A program made the translations under genes and the position numbers. The notes under the pieces were generated by a model that saw only the letters and a list, made by a program, of their open reading frames with translations, had not been told where the DNA came from and ran no database searches. 64,000 nucleotides of DNA from Promerops cafer (taxonomy: Eukaryota > Chordata > Aves > Passeriformes > Nectariniidae): contig VZSE01015287.1 in NCBI GenBank assembly GCA_013398275.1, positions 248,539 through 312,538 on the forward strand. Direction: 5' to 3'. Shown here one piece after another: positions 13,901 to 27,400 of the stretch; the stretch's first letter is position 1, and every line of letters begins with the position of its first letter.

Positions 13901-15070
13901 TTTCCTGACAACTGCTGTCAGTTCAGTCTTCTGAAATATTAGACATAACAGTACTCTGCAGTGTGCACCTTCATTTTAATGGTAAAAACATGCAAAATTT
14001 CAGGATCAATTTACACCTGTTTGTCTTTCCAGCAGAAACATATACATATTAAGATACATAATGAGTTTCCACTGTTCTAATGAGTTTTAAATGTTAAACA
14101 AGAAATATTGCCTGAGGTCATTTCCCTAGGATATTTCTGGTACAGGTTTGCAATTGTCTTCAATATTTAGAAACAAGAATGATCACAAATCTGTCAGCTT
14201 TTCAGAACAACCTACAACTGGGGAAAACTGTCAGTGTTCTTCAATACAATGAAAAATGACCTAACATTTAAAATTATGATTAGCAACTTGATACTATTAA
14301 TTAATAACATTAACATCTGTAGTTCTAACACCTAGGATATATTTGTAGCATAGCCTTCATAATGAGCTAGAAAACTGGGAAGCAGTCACATAAGAATGAG
14401 GTCTGTCACTCCCCATTGCCCATAGCTCAGTCATTTCTGCAGACCTACTGGTACCAGCTGGGGTTCCCAGCACCAAATTATCTATTGCTGTTGAACCTCT
14501 TCAAGAACCCAGTGGAAAAAGCCAGAACACATGTCTAATGGATTCACAGCCTTTGAAAAGTCTCACTCAAAATGCATTTCTTTAATAATACTCACTATGG
14601 CAAGACACGGAAATATGTATTGCTTTTTATCAAGTATTTTGTTTGCACAGATTTCATGATGGTGAGTTTGGCAATGGATGGAGCAGAATGTTCCCCAAAG
14701 ACCACAACTGAAAGTATCCAGAATTATACAGCACAGGTATCCACCTTCAGAAATTTTTATGAAACTAGGAGGTAGGAGTCGATTTCAGGTGGTGAAACAT
14801 GGTCTTTCACAGATATGTTCTGGCAGAAGTGTCATAACAGAGTGAACAGTGCAAATTCAATGCCCTTTCAATATCTTTTGAGTGCTATTACTGTGCTGTA
14901 ACACAACAAACTAGCCTGATGAATTTGCACATTTGCATATCATTTAGGGAAGCTCATCAGTGAATGCTGTTGTAATTCTCCCTCATTCTGTGGTGGTACC
15001 TGGCCACATAGTTGCCACAATTTATAAGGCTGGAAGTTAACATAGAAGCTAGCTGAGGTAGCAGAACTGC
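10903..15070. other. AT-rich non-coding DNA, no gene found
   Basis: No coding sequence, RNA gene or recognisable transposon was found. The open frames are short (about 70 codons at most) and unlike known proteins. A tiny hairpin, CCATCAC-CATA-GTGATGG, lies at about 12539-12556, too short to call a structure. An octamer-like ATTTGCATAT lies at about 14932-14941 but has no other support as a regulatory site. Confidence 0.55.
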
Positions 15071-15225
15071 TGTCCTGGTTTCAGCTGGGATAGGGTTAAT
15101 AGTCTTCCCAGTAGCCAGGTGTGAATTTAGCATGAAGATAATGATGATGACACATTGATCTTTCATTGTTACTCAGCAGTGCTCATCCTACATCAAGGAC
15201 TTTTCCCTTGCCCATGCTCTGCCTG
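15071..15225 (+). mobile_element. Truncated ERVL-type LTR fragment
   Basis: The stretch begins with TGTCCTGGTTTCAGCTGGGA and continues through 'tagggttaatagtcttcccagtagc', 'gaatttagcatgaagataatgatgatgacacattga' and 'catcaaggacttttcccttgcccatgctctgcctg'. I recognise this as the 5' part of an LTR that is abundant in neoavian birds and usually assigned to ERVL-like endogenous retroviruses. The LTR should continue beyond 15225, but here it stops, so the 3' part of the LTR is missing. No internal retroviral sequence follows. The copy carries several substitutions and short deletions, which points to an old, inactive insertion. The family name rests on memory of the sequence and needs a repeat-library search. 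Confidence 0.78.
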
Positions 15226-18200
15226 TGACCAAAAATTTCACATTTTTTCTCTTTTATTATATTCATAATCTTTTTCTAGAAAATAGGATGTGTATTAATC
15301 TTCCTATAAAACAATAATGCAACACATTTACTTGTGAAGCTATACTGTAAATATTAACAAAATCAAACAAAAGTTTCTCATTTTAACCCTTACTTTAGGC
15401 ATATTTGCATCAAGAATTAATAACAGAGTATAAAAATTAGTTATGGTTTTAGCAGACCAGACTAGGTACTTGAAATATATGGTGGAGTTCTACTTCATAA
15501 CTCTTTTCAATGTTAATTTTAAAAAGAATCTAAGTAATTTTATAGCCAGCTGAAAAAGTTACAATGTTTCATCCCTGTCTGCTCTACAACTGTTATCTTT
15601 GGGCTACTTGCTAGTAGCTAAAATTCTTTCTAAATAATTACATTGGTACAAAGCAATTAAAAAACCCATACCTTCTTCAAGTGTGTGGTGGGGATGGGGG
15701 GGAAAGAAGAAAGCTTCCTCTCAATACATTCCTCTTAAATCTCACAGAATAATTATTAAAATAATAAATCTAACTTGCATCTCTGTTACTTCCTATGAAA
15801 GTAGATGTCATTAAAAAAAGGAAAGAACATGCGTAATAAATCAGAAAAGTCAAAGATTTTATTATAAAGGCCTTTGTCCTTTAATGTTACTAAACTTACT
15901 AAATAGAAAGGCACAAAAATAAAACATACTGTGTGACAGACTAAGGCAACATGTTTAAATCACATAGAAGCAGTACACCTCCCTCCACACAATGAGAAAA
16001 AAAAAGAAGCAGATTTTATATCTTTTTTCTTAAGCTAATTTTACACACAAAGACCATATTTAATAATAACAATAATTATTTCATACCACTTTTTGTAGAA
16101 GCAAGGTTTATTCAGTATAATTTTACCCAAGTTTGTGTCCTATTGCTGCCTAGGGAAACCATTCAAAAGAGTATGCAAATATCAGAAAGAAAAAGATAAC
16201 TTTTCTTTCTTTTTAAGATTTGGTATTGAAGGAATATGTAAGTCAGCAGCAACAGTAATTCTTTGGGTTATAAGAAGGGTTGTTGAAGTGTTAACCTTGA
16301 GGTTTGAGAGCAAAATGAAGAGAATTAAAATTCCAAATGTAGGGAAGACATAATATACATTCACCTGTGTTTTGATTTTATAATATTCTATTTCCACATT
16401 TAGTATAAATTACACAAGCTCGCATATAAAATTCTCTATATATTTTATTGACAAACTGCACATTTTATCAGAGTTTGAGAATGAAAATGGGGGAGGGGAA
16501 TGGAAAAAATATCCATGAAAAATGTTTTAGTTTGCTTATAAATATGAATCTTCTTTGGAAAATTCAGAAAGAGTTTAGGCCTCAACTAGTGGTTTGAAAC
16601 CAATCCTGGTAATTTATCCAAAGGATAACTAGTTCCCACTGATGACACAATAGGCCTCCACCTAAAAGCAGGTTTCCTACAGGCAGCAATTGTCAGCCCG
16701 CATCTGTGCTTGAATCAAAACTCCAGGCCTGAGCAGTCAGAATCTGAAATACTGCAGGGAAGAAAACTTCAGCCCGCTGTAACCTTCAGAGTCAATTTAA
16801 ACTTGGCTTGACCTATCTCATCAGCTCTGCGGGTGTCAGCTCTCTGGCCAGCTGATTCCCTCACCACATATGCCATTTTACATTGGAGTGCTGTCATAAG
16901 GTTAGTGCAATTCAGAATTGCTGCTGTCCTCTGCAGCTGCAGGGCAGCGTGGAAGTCAGGAAATACACTGTGCTTTAACATTCATGTGTAAAGAGTAAAA
17001 AAGTGCTGCCACAAGTAGCTTCACCACGATAAATACTGATTTGTTACCTCTTGTTAGCCAATGTTAAGGTTAGTTATGGAATAAAGTTCTCCTAAGTCTT
17101 TGACAGACAGGTCTTCTCATCATAAATTTTCTTTTGTCGGGTGTAGCATTCTACATCGCAGACCTTTCTTTACTAAGAAGAGAAAATGATCACAGCACTG
17201 ACAAGTGAATCTTTGAGCAACAGAATCAAAACCAGGGCTTCTGCAGATTCACGTCTCATGAAGAGATCTCTAACCTATACAGTGATGTGAGTTCTGACTG
17301 AACTTTTTTATAGGTGAAGCATTCACAGTATTGTTCTCACATCTGACACTCAGCAAGAGCTAAACCATAGAAGTGTTTTCTCTGTTTTCACAGGGAATGG
17401 AGAAAATACCTCCCTTAGGATAATTTGTGAGATTTCAGAAACAAGTCATCTCGAATTAAACTTGGTCAAAAAAACCAAACAAACCAGTCTCTTACTGAAG
17501 ACAACATGGTGCATTAAGAACAACTGCTTTTATTACTCATTAACCATCATCCGAGAGGAAACAAATACAGAAATACACAGAAATAATTTTAGATTTTTTT
17601 TTTTTACAACATATGCAAAAGAAGAGATCACACTTGATTAGAAAAACAAACAAACAAAAAAACAAAAATCAAACTGGATTAAAAATGCTTACAAATTAAA
17701 AGCTTACAATGAATGGCAGAAATGAAAATTTTAATGAACGCAAATCAGGAACTACAAATTCAAGAAAAAGTACGTATAAGGGTACATGAAGAAAACAGCA
17801 CAAATCACATATGAATCTGAGGAGGTTGTTTTGAAGGTATACATTAAAAAACAGTAATCCTTATGTCTTCATTAATATACTCCACAGCAGAAAGGGTGGA
17901 TAGAAAGAGTGGAAAAAACAAGGAAGAAGCAATAATTTCTATTGCATGTTAGTAAAGGAGTGGTGAGAAGGGAAAGCTGAGTCATCATTCATAAGAGAAT
18001 TTTTTAAAAATTGGGTATTTCCTCCTCATAAACCAAACCAGGATGAACCAGGTCATTCTAGACACAAATTTCTAAAACTCAGAGCTAAAATCTTCTAGCA
18101 TGCAAAAGACTGTATCTTTGTAACATCCTTATTCATAAGTTCTTAGCCTGTGATCTGAAAATTTTACCTTAAAATAGTCTGACCTGTGTACTACTTGCTT

Positions 18201-18549
18201 TTTCACTTCTGAATGCAGAGACCTTTTTGCCATTAATCAAACCCAGTTCCTAGTTATTTGGCTTGTTCATACAATTTCAGGAGAGTAATATTAGCATTAT
18301 ATATTAAGCTGATATAATAAGTAGACTGGGACAATCATTTCAGCTTTCCTTCTAGTGCATTTGAGCACCAGCTTTCATAATATTTTAGGAAGAAATGTTT
18401 CCCCAGTAAACTAGTTTACACTGTCTGTAATACTTCATAGCTGTAGCTCTCAGCAATAGCTAAGCTTGTTATGGATATTTCCAATCATAATATCCTTAGA
18501 ACACAATCTGCAGTATTGATTCTGAGACTGGAGTTTAAGGGAAGTGAGC
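15226..18549. other. AT-rich non-coding DNA with one GC-richer patch
   Basis: No gene was found. Open frames are at most about 72 codons. The patch at 16760-16985 is richer in G+C, has several CpG dinucleotides and lacks low-complexity sequence. It is the part of this interval most like a conserved non-coding element, although conservation cannot be judged here. Short A-rich runs occur near 17642-17668. Confidence 0.5.
17642..17668. repeat. (CAAA)n-like simple repeat
   Basis: An A-rich run with regularly spaced C residues, mostly in CAAA register, forms a short imperfect microsatellite. Confidence 0.75.
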
Positions 18550-18820
18550 AAGATTGACAGGAGGATTATAATCCTGGACTTCAGAAAATCAATTTTTAGC
18601 CTCTTGAGGTACCTGCTTTTCAGTATCACATGGGAAACTGCCTCAGGAGGCAAAGGTGTGCAGGAGACCTGACTGATTCTCACAGTCTCCTCAGAGCAGA
18701 GGAATGGTCCTTTCCAGCGTGCAGGAAGGCAAGCAGGCACTGCAGAAGGCCAGCGTGGGTGAGCACAGAGCACCTGTCTGCCCTCACACAGAGAGCACAT
18801 GGGACTTCAGGTGAGAGCAG
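18550..18820 (+). mobile_element. CR1 LINE, internal ORF2 fragment
   Basis: Read on the plus strand, this stretch gives a decayed version of the CR1 ORF2 region between the endonuclease and the reverse transcriptase. Recognisable words are DFRKS, FSLLRYLL, ITWETA and GVQET, which parallel the usual 'D-F-x-L-x-R-x-L-L-x-x-I-P-W-E-x-A' and 'GVQESW' segment. Stop codons interrupt it. Both ends are truncated, so it is an internal fragment of an old copy. The minus-strand open frame of 116 codons across the same place (18450-18800) is a shadow of this repeat. Confidence 0.72.
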
Positions 18821-21800
18821 CAGCACAAAGGCATTGTCTGCACACGTAGGAACAGAGCCAGGAAAGCCAAAGGTCAGCTGAGACTGAAACTAATAAGAGA
18901 AAAGAAGAAAAGCAGAAGGAAAGGAGGATGCATCAGCAGCAGAAGGAAAGGTAGGCAGAATGTAGTTGAAGAAGAGTTGGGTATCATTTAATCCACCTGG
19001 ACATGCAAAAGTCTCAGGTATCAGATAGGTGCTAGGAATGAATGTTTTATGTTGCTCAAAGAATCACTGATAAAGGTACCTCTCCTAGATGAGAGTAGTA
19101 ATCCTAAATATTATAATTTCTGTAACACAGTAATTAATTTATGGGAGCTGAAATTTTTTATGCTATATTAAATTAAGTTTCTTATTGAGAAACATTAGGA
19201 GATCCTAAACGAGAAGAATTTCAGATCTGGAGCAGACAGCCCCCTTTTTCAAGCTGGTCCTAATTTGAAGTCAAAACACCTAAAGAATACTAAAAGACAG
19301 AAAAGATCATGGTGATGCTTATAGTAAAAGTATAAGATGCTTCCAGCTAGTTCTGTTATGCTTTGTTAATTTGGTGTATTCCTAGGAAGATTAAAAATGT
19401 GTAGGAACACTAACATCATAAATGCTACTCTTGCTTCCACCATTGTCTTTTTTATGTTTTAGTGAGAACATCATATCACCTCTATTCTCTTCCTTGATCA
19501 ATGAAATAAATTTCCAAAGGTGATATTTGCATACTTACACATGCAGAGCAACAAAGATAAATTACTGCATATCTAGCAGAAGTGTTCTCTACTCCCACTG
19601 TTGCTCTAAACTGTTTGGCAAGAACTAAATAGGAATGTAGTGGCCCAGATGTTGTAGCAATGACAGGGTTCTCTAAATTCATTGTAAATTTAATGGGCAA
19701 CAGTTACAGGAGTTCTTCTGCACTTATGCTTGTATAGCTGGCAGCTGTATGAGATGACATTTAGAAAGGAATGCCAGGTTTTAAAGAACAAGAAAGATGA
19801 GAAAAAAGGGGAGGAAATGTAGGTTCTAGGTAGCATAAGGGTTCAAAATACTTAAGTAATTTAAGGAAAGCTCTAAAAGAATGCGGTGTTATAAAACAAT
19901 TCCCTTTCTAAAGTTTACAAAGAAATTCAGTCAGACACCTGATGGAAGTTAAGCATGTAATTTTTTAGGATGTTGTTTCATTTCAAAGTCAATTCAGAGG
20001 ATTAGAGTGCTCAGGGTTACTTGGTGTAAGTCATCAAAATGAAAAGCTATAGCTCAGAGCAAACATTTCCTCACAGATACTGCACCTTGTTGTTGCAGAC
20101 TCTTCTAGAAGTATATCCTATTTCTTTTTGCATGATTTGTTCCAGTTCCTTTCCAATAAACTGTGAAATAACTTGTCAGTATTTCTGGACACTTTGGAAG
20201 GTGATGGAAGAAGATGAGAACTGAAGTAATTTAGCTTGTGTTATCACTAGCAAGACCGAGTTACCCATGTGTGTCAAACGTTTAAACTACATCCTATACA
20301 TCTCTGCTGGAACTTCATTCTATACCACAGCCTTACATGTGCACATAATTTAAAATGCAAATATACTGTTGGCTAAACAGTTCACACTTTCACTTCAGAA
20401 CAGTGGCATTATTGCCTAAAGCACTGAAACTTACACGAGGTCAGAACAGTTCAATACATACTTGCAATATATATAGAGCTACATACAAATGTGCACAGCA
20501 AATGAAATATTTTACAAGAATGGAGCTCTTCTTAATAGAATATTTTTGCCAAAATGGTATTCATAAGAATATGCACGCAGTTGAATAAAGCCATACCTGT
20601 TGGGCACACTGTTGCCCTAGGCCAGCTCCTAGCCAGAGACCTCAAGCTGCAGCTAACACAGTACTGCTGTCTCCAAGATAATGAGCCCATGGAAGGCTTG
20701 GAGGTAGGAGCAAGCTACTTTACACATGGCCAGTCTGGGCTCATTTTATTTCCTGGAAATAAATTTTCAGGCGCTTTTAAATGAATGTGCTATGCTCAAA
20801 ACTAGTGCCACAGACTGTCATACAACTGAATCAAATCTCCCCAAAATACCAAATAACACACACAGATTAAGCTGGTGCAAACAGCCCCACTTTACTGAAA
20901 TCAAGCAACAGTAAAAAAGATTCTTCATTAAAAGGGTCGTCAGTTGAAAACAACAAAAGATGGAAATTCATAAATTTTCACAAATACAAATATAATGAAG
21001 TAAATAATGTTCAGGGACTAATTTTGTTAGAAAAATGAACTAAAAATGCATACAAATGATAGGTGTCATTGCAACAAAATATTCTGTTTACATCCAAAAA
21101 CTTTACAAAGTTACAATATTCTAGTGTACCTATTACAGACAGAGTTCACTAGGAGATCATAGGGTGCATTTCTGTTCCAAGACTCATATTTAAAGAGAAG
21201 ATTTGAAGACCCTCACTCCATTTTTATATAAAAATTTTACTATAATGAACAGTAAGCTGGTAAAATTACTTACAAACAATGAATTTCATATTAAAGGGTT
21301 TTCTGCCTCAAATTTTTCTCCCCTTCTCTCATGATCCATTTAACAAGAGACGTATTTGAAGCCATTTAAAATTCAAGGTGAATGCCAAGTTTCATCTCAA
21401 GCAATTCCTGAATCTGTAGGTTCTCATTTCATATGTGATTCTCTCCAGTCAGCAACTGCAATACATATGAAGATAAGGAAAAATATATATGGTTGAATGA
21501 CTTTAAAATTTGTTTTTCCTACACTGAAAAGCTGATGCATATCCTTAAATGCTTCTTTTTTCATCCTTGAACAAAGATACATTTTTTTCCACTTTTCCAA
21601 TAATTTTTAAATTGACATTTTGTATTCCTGTCACTGCATCTCCCTCAGCCTCCCACTGTTAAGATGCATTGCTAGAAAGAAGAAAATCACAAAACTCTAA
21701 AAATTGAGCTGATTTGTATTAATTCATCTACCTAATTCATGGGGAAAAATGTTCTTTATTAACTTCTTCTCTGAGGAAAGGAATGCCTCATTAATTTTAA

Positions 21801-22104
21801 ACACATCAATCTGAAAATGCTATCCATGTCACATAGAATAATGACTGACATTACAGAAAGCACAATAAACTGCACAGAAAATACAATCACCCATTATTCA
21901 CTGTCATGTGAATTTATATTCGTGTGTAAATACACATGGTTTTTTGTACTATGAAAGCCTTGAATAGTAGAAATTTTAATAGTAACTGGTATGCATGGGA
22001 GAAGAGAGATAAATAACATGGTTTTAGAAATTTATATTGAGACTGATGAAATACTGGCTTTTGCATATTTTCAAAATCATTGATGCTATCTTGCATGCAC
22101 TGGT
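18821..22104. other. AT-rich non-coding DNA, no gene found
   Basis: No gene, RNA or assigned repeat was found. A moderately GC-rich stretch at 20600-20780 contains an open frame of 76 codons that I do not recognise and regard as chance. The rest is AT-rich with short A and T runs. Confidence 0.55.
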
Positions 22105-22310
22105 CACCCTAGGTCCACAGACCAAGAAATCTCTTCAGAGAATGCAATCAAATTGGTCAGGTTTGATTTATTCCTTGTAAATCCATGCTGGCCTGTTCCC
22201 ACTTACTCGTTTTTCTCATTTCTGGAAATGACTTCCGTGAGGCTGCAATGCTATGTTATATTACTGGAATCAGTCTGTTAAGCATATCTAGCTGTCCTAT
22301 TTAATTTCTG
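22105..22310 (-). mobile_element. CR1 LINE, reverse-transcriptase fragment (old)
   Basis: Translation of the minus strand gives GQHGFTRNKSNLTNLIAFSE followed by a degenerate 'SVD' motif. This matches the CR1 reverse-transcriptase segment 'SQHGFTKGKSCLTNLIAFYD...SVDEG'. Further upstream on the minus strand (about 22230-22310) the DNA still aligns loosely with the preceding CR1 segment, although the reading frame has decayed. The catalytic aspartate box is not included. It is an internal remnant of an old insertion. Confidence 0.72.
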
Positions 22311-23869
22311 AAATCTGATAACTTCGGAAGTGCCTTCTTTCTTGAGATTGCTACAACAGAAGTTGTCCTTTTGCTTTTTCTTTCTTGTTACACACGGCAT
22401 GGAAATGCACAAACAGCCTGACTGATTAAACATCTGATTGAATGGAGTGAAGGTGGGGAAACAAACAGTAGTTTCATAATATATGCAAATGTCAGCTAGC
22501 TAAGCTTTTTTGAAGATAGCAGCTATCTGAATGGGTATGAAAGAAACAATCTGTCAACATATCTGTTAAATCACACCCCCACACCACCTTTTTGTAGTCC
22601 CTGTGGAAAATTGCTCATCTCATCCAACATTAATAGCCACATTGTGTTACTTGATTTATTGCGACTAATTTAACTTGAAGGTAAAAACATCAAAGGTGGT
22701 TAGAAAAAAATCTAACCTGATCACCTGGAATATGTGAAAAACAGAAAAGAAAAAAAGAACAAGGTAAAATACAGTATATGAGGGGAAAAAAATGAAGTAC
22801 TGTTATGAGGTATAATACCTAAGTTACATTTGCTGTTCTGCAAGCACAAGTCATTCTTCTAGTCTTGCCTCAATATCTACTCATTTATTAATTTATACAT
22901 TACAGAAAGAGGGTTACCCAACCATTCAACTGATATGAAGGATGATCACAGCTGAAAAGACTTGATTTACTAAAGACTTATAAATTGTTATCAGTTTTGT
23001 ATTAGCTATTACGGCTCTTTTTTTCTGTTAACAGTGGTTATCACTTCTCAGCAAATATAATCTTTAATGCCTAACAACTAAGGTCTGTTCAAAGAAACTT
23101 CTAATGCAGACCTTGCATTTTTTCTCAAATAGAACCTATTATCAGGCTAAATTACTGTACATGACTTTTCTCTCAAAGTATATCTGTCCCTATAAGTGGG
23201 AGACTAGTTCTAGAAGGAGTCTAAAAGAACTTTCAATTTGAAGTGTACATTTGCCATACTGAGATGGAGCTTACCTTTTCTTAGTTCATCAGTATTATTC
23301 CATGTTCGAATCTCTAAATTCCTGGCAAGATACAGTAATTGATTAGAACATTTATGTGTGGAATACACATTGGCCACTCTAAATGTATATAATACACTGC
23401 ATTTCACAATTAGTGTGATATTTGATCCTATTTCACAGGAATGTGAATGACTCTGAAGTGATGACAAAATGAACAGGTTCCACAGATTCTACTAAAGTAT
23501 CTTCTCTACTCACTGGCAAAAATGAAATCAATTTTTATTCAACTTTCTTCTCCCATATTATTTTTTCCACACACATCAAAGAAAAACATGGTGTGTGGCA
23601 TATTCTACAAATAGCCTGACATTCAGTTTGTGATGAGGCAAGTGTGGAAAACTCCAAGCTGACACAATTTTTTAAAGCAAATGATTGCATCAAGGCTACT
23701 TTTATCAGAAATCAACTATTCTAAAATATTTCAATATAGAGTGTTAAAATAAAAGGCATCAAGACATTTAAAGATGCAGAGAAACTGCACAAACATTGTG
23801 CCAACAGAAAATTCACATATAGATGTAGTACTTTTTCTAACAAAGAACTTCACACTTCTCTTAAATAAT
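22311..23869. other. AT-rich non-coding DNA between two CR1 fragments
   Basis: No gene was found. The interval separates two minus-strand CR1 remnants. Because both remnants cover the same part of the reverse transcriptase (the 'NYRPVS' region), they are probably two insertions, not one copy split by an insertion. A 60-85 codon open frame on the minus strand at 23210-23467 is not recognised. Confidence 0.5.
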
Positions 23870-24480
23870 TTTCAAGACCCTTTCCTGGACAAAAGGCAAA
23901 GCTGATTAGCCAGTAGTTCCCTCTATCATTATTTTTGTTCTTGGGAAGTGAGTCCAACATTTGAATTTTTGCATTCATTAGGGATTCCCTCAGTCTGTAC
24001 ATCATTCTAAATGTAACAGGCATCTCTGACTTGATCAGCCTCCACTGATTGTTGTTCCTCTTTTTGGACTCTGTGCCTAGGCATAAAAATTTGTGGGATC
24101 TTATAGTGAATATGTAAGCAAAGGCAGTGATGTCTCTACCTTAACTGCATCCTCTACATCACTGAGTGACTGACCCTTTTCATCACAAACCCACATTTTC
24201 ATTTATTCTCTTAGTGCTCATGAAGCTATAGAAGATCTTTTAATTGCCTGCAACTTCCCTTGTCACTTCAATTCTAAATTAGCTTTGGTTTTTCTGACAC
24301 CACCCGTGCAGGCCCAAGCAATGTTTCCAAGTTCCTGCTGTGCAGCCTGTTCTCATTTGAATCTCCAGTCTATGCCCTTTATGGACTGGAGCCTGTTCAG
24401 CCAGGCTACTCTCCTGATACATATTTGCACATTTTTCTAACTGTTAGGATGACCCACTCTTATACTTGAAGATGTGTTAA
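23870..24480 (-). mobile_element. CR1 LINE, ORF2 linker and RT start (old)
   Basis: On the minus strand this reads from the spacer after the CR1 endonuclease into the start of the reverse transcriptase. At the low-coordinate end the translation gives GNYWLISFAFCPGKGLE, a decayed form of 'GNYRPISLTSVPGKLLE'. At 24190-24420 the DNA has the plus-strand phrases 'tatagaagatctttta', 'cttcccttgtcacttcaattctaa', 'agctttggtttttctgac' and 'gcctgttcagccaggct', which are standard in this CR1 segment. Frameshifts and substitutions are numerous, so the copy is old. Confidence 0.75.
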
Positions 24481-27400
24481 TTGTGTATGGAAAGTCTCAA
24501 AGGGGGGAAAAAAAAAAATAAAAAAGCATAGATATTACCCAAATTTATCATCTCACAACTCCTTTCTAGTATACATGTTTCACCACTTCAGGGCTAGGAA
24601 AAATTTTACCTAACATGTATTCTTCTTTTATTTACTTCTGAAACTTACTGTAAACTTAAAACTAGATTTCAGATTTCACTAAATATAATCTTGTATGTCC
24701 CATAGTGGTTGTAGGTCTGAATCAAGTATTTATGAAATTCACCGAATTGACTTCAGAAAATGTCAGATAGGAAACACAAGTGATGAATAAATAATAAAAA
24801 CATTTAAAGCAGGTAAAATCTTAGAAATTAGAAATTAAATTATAGTAAATACACTGCAAGATATCTAGACTTATTTTAGTTCAAATTATTAGAAGTTATT
24901 ATTTTGATTTACTATAAGAAAGCTTATACTGGTTGCATAATTCCCAAAGAAAACTTAAACCATAAAATTTTTAACAGTGGTAATGTATTTATAAATTCTG
25001 TTTAGGGTGCTACAGAGAAATAAAGAAGAATAAATAATAATTTATTTTTTTGAATCCCAGCATTTTGTATATTCAGTTCATCTAAGACTTGGTTTAAAAG
25101 AAAATAATTTGTTACAGGTCTCACCAGAAAAAAATGAGCATGATCAAGCCCTCTATGCAATGAATACTCCTAGGATCATCTTCATCAAGAAAATCCTTTT
25201 ATTTTTTGCTATCAATTGTTCATAATTATTCACTTCCTACACATTTCAAATCCTTTGGATCTCACTTAAGTCAATCAAGTGAACACGTCCTCTCCAGTGC
25301 TTCAATTAGTAAGCCTGTATTTTATGTTTGCTTCTTAGCAACAGGCAGTTAGACATTTAACTTTGCCTAGTATAATGTATTAAAAATCAAGACTGAAGTT
25401 CAATACCTCAGCACCTGATCTTGTTCAGTTTTTCCCTTAATAGACCTAAGTTAATGGACCATAGCTGAGGTCTTATTCATTGATTTGCTTTCTGAAACTC
25501 CAGAACTGACAAAAAACTGCTTTCAACTAGATAAATCTATTCTGTCCATTTTCCAAGTAATTTGCTAGTGCTTTTTGATATTGCCTAGTTGATAAAATTA
25601 TGCTTTTCCTTAGTGAAACAGTCAGAGGAATCAGCTTTATGAAAATTATAAATAAATTTTATTTTCCCCCTTTGGCTCTTTGACTTAATCAGAATTTACA
25701 GATAGGCATCAGCAACACATCTGGTAATTTTCTTAAAAAATACCTCATCAGCTATTTTGCCTACTACTCCTGGAAGACATTTCTGAATAGTCAAGGAAAA
25801 AAAAAAAAATATATATATATATATAGTTAGCTGTTGAGTTCATCCTCTACTGCAGAACTCTTTGAATATCTTTTCAGATAAAATAACGGCTCTATAGCTA
25901 CTATCTGCCTTTTGTATGTTCATATAGAAAGACTATTATCCAGAATTCACATTTCATAGTTCTTTCAGTTCAGAAACACTCTAATGTAATTCATGACATA
26001 CTGAGTTTAAATAACAGTGTTAATATTCAGAAATACTCTTCACCAAATCAAACATGCCATTAAAGAAAGAGGAAGAAGAACCTGTATTTCTGATGATGGG
26101 CTTATGCCAGACAAGACAGTAAAAGTTAAACACAACGAAACCAAAACACCCCCCCCACACTTTAGAATAAAGACTCTTGTTATTATTAAGTATCTTACAA
26201 TAACAGTATCTCTAAAATGAAGATTGTCCTTTCTCAGAAGACCAAAATGGGACTTGAATTTAGCCTTTTCACCTCACTGTTCTGCTCCATACAGGGATAA
26301 TAGATTCCCCTGCTATGTTAGTGGAAACAAGAGCCAGGAGCTACTGTCCAAGATTTCTGCCCAGCTGAGGGAACGATCAAATTATGACAAACCTTTTCTT
26401 AATGGTTCAGTGGGGCAACCTCTGGGCAGTAGATAATGAACCTCTGCCAGCACTGCCTGTCAGAAACTGAACAAATCTCACTATAGGATGTGAAAAAAGA
26501 AAAGATTTGAAAAGAAATACTATTTTTGAAGACAGACACATGATGATAAGAAACATTAGTTGGAGATGCTGTATTCTCAGAAAATATTTCTGTAAAGAAC
26601 AGGAAAATTGAATAAAATTCAAAAGCATTTTTCTCTCTCACAGAACTGAAATTAGTTTTTATATAATTTATATAATTTTTCACTTAAAGTGCTCCTTTTG
26701 CAAAACAAATGCATGAAAGAACTTAACCTTAGCGAATTATCTGGTAGGTAATAATTAAACTGAAATTTCCATCAGTCTGGTGCTCTAATGAGATATTAAA
26801 AAACTTGCTTTGGGACCAATATTTGAAGTTAAATACCAAAGGGAAACACTGAAACTGCATTCAGGCAGTTTTTTCCTCGCTCTTCTCTTTCTTTCTCTAT
26901 CCAGTGGTTTTGCCCTTTCTTAAATGAGTTTGCCCAGGGGCACCATCACCTCAGCTGAGGGTCTCAGCTGAGCCCCAGGAGTCCTGTATACCAGATCTTG
27001 CTTCTGGAGGTGTATAGTGAGATTTCATCCAAAGACAATGGTAGAAGCCAAATATATAAAACTACCTGAAATACACCCACCTCAAACTTATGGGTTTTGA
27101 AAGCCTTTGCACAATTCAGCACTTTGACAAACTGATTCTTATGAGCAGTAATGACTTTGTATTACAAAATACTGTTAGGCAGAAGTTTAATAGACTTTTT
27201 TTGAAAGATGTAATACATACATAGACACTAAAAGTATGTTTTGTTCAATACTTAGAATTCACAACACTAACTGGAAAAGATTTATTGACTACACGAGCTG
27301 TGTAACCCCAAGGACAGTTGGAGTTTTGAATTATCCTGTAAAGGGTCAACAGAATTAATAATTACAGCTTTAACTATGGGTGATGAACTATAATAGGCCT

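Noticed and set aside
18450..18800. 116-codon minus-strand open frame
   Set aside because: The plus strand at the same place reads as decayed CR1 ORF2, so the minus frame is a shadow.
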